Shown here: one piece after another, positions 60,450 through 64,000 of the stretch
Numbering within the stretch: the stretch's first letter is position 1
Layout: every line of letters begins with the position of its first letter
DNA from: Pseudomonadota bacterium
GTDB taxonomy: Bacteria > Pseudomonadota > Gammaproteobacteria > Xanthomonadales > Rhodanobacteraceae
Direction of reading: 5' to 3'
Assembly: GCA_023388255.1 (NCBI GenBank)
Contig: JAEWGO010000011.1
Coordinates: 236,285-300,284 of the forward strand
DNA length: 64,000 nucleotides
The notes under the pieces: generated by a model
What the model was told of the DNA's origin: nothing
What the model saw: the letters and a program-made list of their open reading frames with translations, nothing else
Databases searched by the model: none
Translations under genes and position numbers: made by a program

Positions 60450-62855
60450 ATGCGCAAGACCGTCTATCGCTTCCGCAATTTCCAACTGGATCCCAAATAC
60501 CGCGAATTGCGGCGCGACGGACAGCTGATCGGATTGCCGCTGAAGTCGTTCGAATGCCTGTTGTACCTTGTCGAGCACCACGATCGAGCCGTCGGGCGCG
60601 ACGAGCTGATCGCCGCGGTGTGGGGCAAAACCGACATCAACGACCACACGCTGGCACAGACGCTGTCGCGCGTGCGCCAGGCCTTGCGCGACGCAGCTGG
60701 CGACATGCCCGGCATTCGTACCGTTCCCCGCTTCGGTTACCACTGGATCGCGCCCACTGAGCGCATCGAGGTCGACGTCGAGAATGGCGACGTCGCCGAC
60801 GTGCCGGCGATCGAAACCCTGCCCTCTGCATCGGCCTTCGAGGAAACGGCTCACCCGATGCCTGCGCCGCCGTTGGCGGAGCGGCGGGGTTGGCGTGCAA
60901 CGCTCGCCGGCGCCGCAGCCTTGATCATGGCAATCGCGTTGACCTGGGTCTATCTTGCCCACCCGCGCTCCGCCAATCCGGACTCCACGTCGGCGCCTGC
61001 GATACCGACCGCGCCTGTGGCGAGCCTCACGGCAGCGGACGGTACCTATCTGGTCATGCCGGTCGCAGTGGAGGCGGAAGCGCCCGAAGTCGCGTGGATC
61101 CGGCTGGGTGTGATGGACTACATCGGCGCGGCGCTGAAGGAAGGCGGCGCTCGCAGGGTATTGCCGAATGACCAGATCCTCAGCCTGACCGCGGGCGCAA
61201 AACGCTCCGCCCAAGTCGAAGGCGCCGAACTGGCACGTCTGATGGCGCTGACTGGCGCGACCCACGTCGTGCAGGCACATGCGCAGGATGTGGACGGCGG
61301 CTGGCGTTTCGACCTCGATCTCTTCCACGGCGACTCGCTGCGCAGCTATTCAGGCACGGCAGCGATGCCGCTTGAAGCCGTCCGCATCGCCCTGCAATCG
61401 ATGATGCGCGACCTCGATCTTGCGGACAGCCTCGCGCAACCATCTTCACGCGACGAAACACTGCAACGCATCGATGCGGCATTGCTGGTCGGCGATCTGA
61501 CCCAAGCGCAGCAGCTGCTCGATGCAGGCGCGGCCCTCGTCGCGGAGAATCCCGCATTCCGACAGCGCGTCGGGCAATTGGCGCTGCGCAGGGGGCAACT
61601 GGACGAAGCGCGCCACGCATTTCGCGCGATCATAGACGGCGAACTCGCCCCTGCCGCGTCGCGCGAGTTGCGCGCGGAGGCTTGGGCGGGACTCGGCGGG
61701 GTGGAATTGCAGAGTCCGGACTTCGCTGCCGCGCAGCTTGCGTTCACCGAGGCGATTGCCCTGGTTGGCGATCACGGCAGCCAGCAGTTGCTCGGCAACG
61801 CCTACCTCAGCCGCGGCGCCAGCTTCGCCAATCGGAACCAGTTCGAGGAAGCGATGGCCGATTTCGGTCGTGCGCGCGTGGCGTTGGATCGCGCCGGCGA
61901 CCGCATCGGTAGCGCGCGCCTGGATATCAACATCGCCGCCGCGGACGCCTATCGCGGTCGGCTGGCGCAAGCGCTGCAAGCGCAGGATCGTTCGATCCAG
62001 GTGTTGACCGCATTCGGCGTGCGCGACCAGTTGCTGGTGGTGCTCCACAACAAGATCTACGTGCAGCTCGGAATGCTGGATCTGGAAGGCGCGGCGGAAA
62101 CCAGCCGCGAGGCGTTCGAGCAGGCGCAGCGCTTCGACAACGAGCGCATGAAGAAACGCATTGCCGCCGCGCGCACACGCGTGCTGCTGACGACTGGTCA
62201 ATTGAAGGAGGCGGGTCGACTGATCGATCGCTTCGATGCCGCCGGCTCGGCCGCGACCGATCCCGAGTTCGTCTCGTTGCGGCTGGAATGGCTGGTGGAA
62301 CAGGGCCAGTACGACCTCGCTGCAAGCCTTGCCATGGACTCGATGAAACGCGCCCTCACGGCGAAAGGATTGGCGTCGGATGCCATGCTGTCCTGGACGT
62401 GCCTTTCCGGCATCGAAGCGGCACTGAGGAGCGGGCGTCCCGATCTGGCCGAGCGCTTGCTGGAGGCGCTCGAAAAGGCGCCGGAAGCCGCGCGCGATAC
62501 GGATCGCTCGATGATCGCGGATCTCGGCCGCGCCGAACTCGCACAGACGCGCGGCCATACCAAGGATGCGCGTCCGCTGTATTCGGCCGCACTGGCATCG
62601 GCGGAACACGATGGCGATACCGACGTGATCATTACCGTCGCGGCGATGTGGCTGCGACACCTGATCGACCAGCGCGATCTAGACGCGGCCGCACCGATCG
62701 CCGGTCGCCTCAAGACGTATTCCGAAAAGGATTACCGGGCGGCTCGAGTGATGCAGGCTTATTATCGGGCATCGGGCCAGACGCAGCTTGCGAACGAAGC
62801 CGCAGCCCGCGTGCAGGCATTGGCGGGCGAACGCGATCCGCGCCTTCCGCTCTAG
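60450..62855 (+). CDS. Membrane-anchored winged-helix regulator with TPR domain
   Basis: 801 residues. An OmpR-type winged helix at about 1-100 (LKSFECLLYLVEHHDRAVGRDELIAAVWG, RVRQALRDAAGD, RFGYHWIAP) is followed by a linker, one TM segment (149-170, LAGAAALIMAIALTWVYLA) and a long periplasmic part made of TPR-like helical repeats (about 280-790). The layout is that of CadC/ToxR-like one-component regulators that bind DNA directly from the membrane. Periplasmic TPRs probably sense a protein or peptide ligand (inference). Likely targets are nearby, for example the convergent secreted protein. Confidence 0.88.
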   Translation: MRKTVYRFRNFQLDPKYRELRRDGQLIGLPLKSFECLLYLVEHHDRAVGRDELIAAVWGKTDINDHTLAQTLSRVRQALRDAAGDMPGIRTVPRFGYHWIAPTERIEVDVENGDVADVPAIETLPSASAFEETAHPMPAPPLAERRGWRATLAGAAALIMAIALTWVYLAHPRSANPDSTSAPAIPTAPVASLTAADGTYLVMPVAVEAEAPEVAWIRLGVMDYIGAALKEGGARRVLPNDQILSLTAGAKRSAQVEGAELARLMALTGATHVVQAHAQDVDGGWRFDLDLFHGDSLRSYSGTAAMPLEAVRIALQSMMRDLDLADSLAQPSSRDETLQRIDAALLVGDLTQAQQLLDAGAALVAENPAFRQRVGQLALRRGQLDEARHAFRAIIDGELAPAASRELRAEAWAGLGGVELQSPDFAAAQLAFTEAIALVGDHGSQQLLGNAYLSRGASFANRNQFEEAMADFGRARVALDRAGDRIGSARLDINIAAADAYRGRLAQALQAQDRSIQVLTAFGVRDQLLVVLHNKIYVQLGMLDLEGAAETSREAFEQAQRFDNERMKKRIAAARTRVLLTTGQLKEAGRLIDRFDAAGSAATDPEFVSLRLEWLVEQGQYDLAASLAMDSMKRALTAKGLASDAMLSWTCLSGIEAALRSGRPDLAERLLEALEKAPEAARDTDRSMIADLGRAELAQTRGHTKDARPLYSAALASAEHDGDTDVIITVAAMWLRHLIDQRDLDAAAPIAGRLKTYSEKDYRAARVMQAYYRASGQTQLANEAAARVQALAGERDPRLPL

Positions 62856-62869
62856 CGCGCAAGGCGCCG

Positions 62870-63931
62870 CTAGGGCGCAGGTACGCGGCGCGACAACGGT
62901 GCGGCACTGCCGCAACCATCTTCGTTGCCGAGATCGACGATGAAGGAATCGAGTCGGTTGCCGCCATGCTTGCCCCAGCCGGCCAGGCGTTTGCCGTCGG
63001 CGCTCGTCGCGGTCAATGCGAGCGGGCGCCAGTCCGACGGCAGGCTGACATGTCGGCTGGCCAGCAAGTCGGCGAGCGAGACAAAGCCTTCGGACTCCAG
63101 CCAGATCCAGGCAGTGCGGTTGTCGCCGCTGCCGCTATCGCCCACCAGGACTTTGCCATCGTTGCTGCCGGCGAGCAGGCGCACCACGCCGGATTCCGCC
63201 GGAAGCCGCCGGATGTCCGTCCCGCGATAGACGGCTGCTGCACCGCTTTCGCGAACACCGAGCCAGCCGACGAGGATTTCGGCATCCTGGCTGCCGCCGA
63301 GGATTTCTCCCGGTACCGCCGCGATATCGGCAACTGCGCCGACCAACCTGCCATCGCGCCAGCGCAAAGGCCGCACGCGATCACCACGTCGCTCCCACCC
63401 GGCGATGCGGCGCCCGTCATCGCTGATCGATAGGGCGTGCGTTTCGACCTCGCGGTCATCCGGCGCAAGAGCGTGCATGCCGGTCGCAGCGGTCCATTCG
63501 AAAGCGAACTGGCCGCCCCCGCGCCGATGAGCGGAACCGACGACGCGGGGTTCGTCCGAAATCGCATGGGCCTGGCTGATCGCGCCGACGCTTTCCAGAT
63601 CGCGCATCGGCGGAATGCGATGGATCGCACCGGAGGCGTCCCAATACACGGCCACTTCGCGCTGCATCGCGTCGAGAGTCGAGCCCGCGACAAACGCACC
63701 GCTGGCAGACAATCCGTGCACCGCGATCGCCTCCTTCAGCGCCGCTGTGCCGGTTTCCGCGCTCCAGCGGAAGCCGGCCGGATTGCCGCCGAGCACGCCA
63801 CCGACTGCGATACAACCGTTGTGTGACAGCGCCGAGAGCTGGCTGCCAGGCATATCGAGGGAAATGAATGTTGCCGCCCGCAGCGACGGCATGGCCGTCG
63901 CGAGTGCCGCGAGCAGGATGTATCGATGCAT
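62870..63931 (-). CDS. Secreted HAF-repeat protein
   Basis: 353 residues from MHRYILLAALA (ATG 63931, GGGGA upstream); a GTG 18 bp earlier is an alternative. Signal peptide cleaved near residue 18-20 (PSLRA). The mature protein consists of about seven short repeats of the HAF type (examples: AIAVHGLSASGAFVAGSTLD, SISDDGRRIAGWERRGD, LTATSADGKRLAGWGKHGG), a propeller-like fold of unknown function common in Xanthomonadales. Ends with DGCGSAAPLSRRVPAP. Convergent with the regulator gene. Confidence 0.82.
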   Translation of the reverse strand: MHRYILLAALATAMPSLRAATFISLDMPGSQLSALSHNGCIAVGGVLGGNPAGFRWSAETGTAALKEAIAVHGLSASGAFVAGSTLDAMQREVAVYWDASGAIHRIPPMRDLESVGAISQAHAISDEPRVVGSAHRRGGGQFAFEWTAATGMHALAPDDREVETHALSISDDGRRIAGWERRGDRVRPLRWRDGRLVGAVADIAAVPGEILGGSQDAEILVGWLGVRESGAAAVYRGTDIRRLPAESGVVRLLAGSNDGKVLVGDSGSGDNRTAWIWLESEGFVSLADLLASRHVSLPSDWRPLALTATSADGKRLAGWGKHGGNRLDSFIVDLGNEDGCGSAAPLSRRVPAP

Positions 63932-63974
63932 GGTTGGATTCCCCGGCACGACTCGAAACGCGAATGACGCGGCG

Positions 63975-64000
63975 TGGGGGGGGGCGCGCAGGGGGGGGGG
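63975..64000. other. Poly-G tract at the window end
   Basis: Runs of nine and ten G separated by CGCGCA end the window. They are upstream of the HAF gene and unlike anything else here. This is the pattern of two-colour sequencing artefacts at contig ends; biological function is unlikely. Confidence 0.75.

Noticed and set aside
1..64000. CRISPR arrays and rRNA genes
   Set aside because: No regularly spaced repeat array and no rRNA-like sequence was seen on reading the window.

Overview
The window is high-GC DNA from a gammaproteobacterium. The gene set (divergent rne/rluC, aguA/aguB, guaB/guaA, Ku plus LigD, RND pumps, a filamentous-phage region of Xanthomonas type) points to the Xanthomonadales/Lysobacterales, perhaps Rhodanobacteraceae. 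That placement is inferred from protein resemblance only; no 16S gene is present.

Layout. (1) 1-9419 is a compact phage-satellite-like island: a tyrosine integrase cut by the left window edge, an excisionase-type HTH protein, two unknown proteins, then a tightly overlapping head and packaging module (connector, HK97 capsid, protease, portal, HNH, TerS, TerL, adaptor). No tail, lysis or lysogeny-repressor genes are seen, which matches capsid-forming phage-inducible chromosomal islands (cf-PICI). (2) 9602-17323 holds a small orphan gene, tRNA-Ser(UGA) with a degenerate tRNA-Ser half beside it, a GacA/UvrY-type regulator, rne, rluC, phhB, nfuA and two small cytochromes c. (3) 17705-25487 is an RND operon with one lipoprotein adaptor and two permeases. 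(4) 25599-27977 is a YfiR-YfiN-YfiB cyclic-di-GMP module. (5) 28074-35804 (minus strand) carries an aldehyde dehydrogenase, a DUF349 protein, a TraB-like membrane protein and the agmatine-to-putrescine pair aguB/aguA. (6) 36165-43033 carries ribosomal protein L36, then a two-component system followed by an RND permease and its adaptor. (7) 43300-47055 is the bacterial NHEJ pair ligD and ku plus a small basic protein.

(8) 47056-50451 is a scarred region. It holds a frameshifted FAD-oxidoreductase fragment, then a 2139-bp filamentous-phage-like unit encoding a VC1465/XafT-type protein, a rolling-circle replication initiator and two small proteins. The unit is bounded by 150-bp direct repeats, and its left edge abuts a half-site resembling dif. 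There are no coat or Zot genes, so it looks like a TLC-type satellite integrated by XerCD, followed by the stub of a second copy.

(9) 50452-59817 (minus strand) is housekeeping and transport: tadA, guaA, a small 2OG-Fe(II) oxygenase, guaB, truC, a four-gene TRAP transporter with a TatT lipoprotein (TPAT type), and folD. (10) 59934-63931 has a DUF1244 protein, a membrane-anchored winged-helix/TPR regulator and a convergent secreted HAF-repeat protein. The last 26 bases are G-homopolymer rich and look like a contig-end artefact.

The two most interesting regions are the two helper-dependent-looking elements (1 and 8), which use different hijacking strategies. The second RND permease of the 18.9-25.5 kb operon is also notable because it lacks canonical proton-relay residues.
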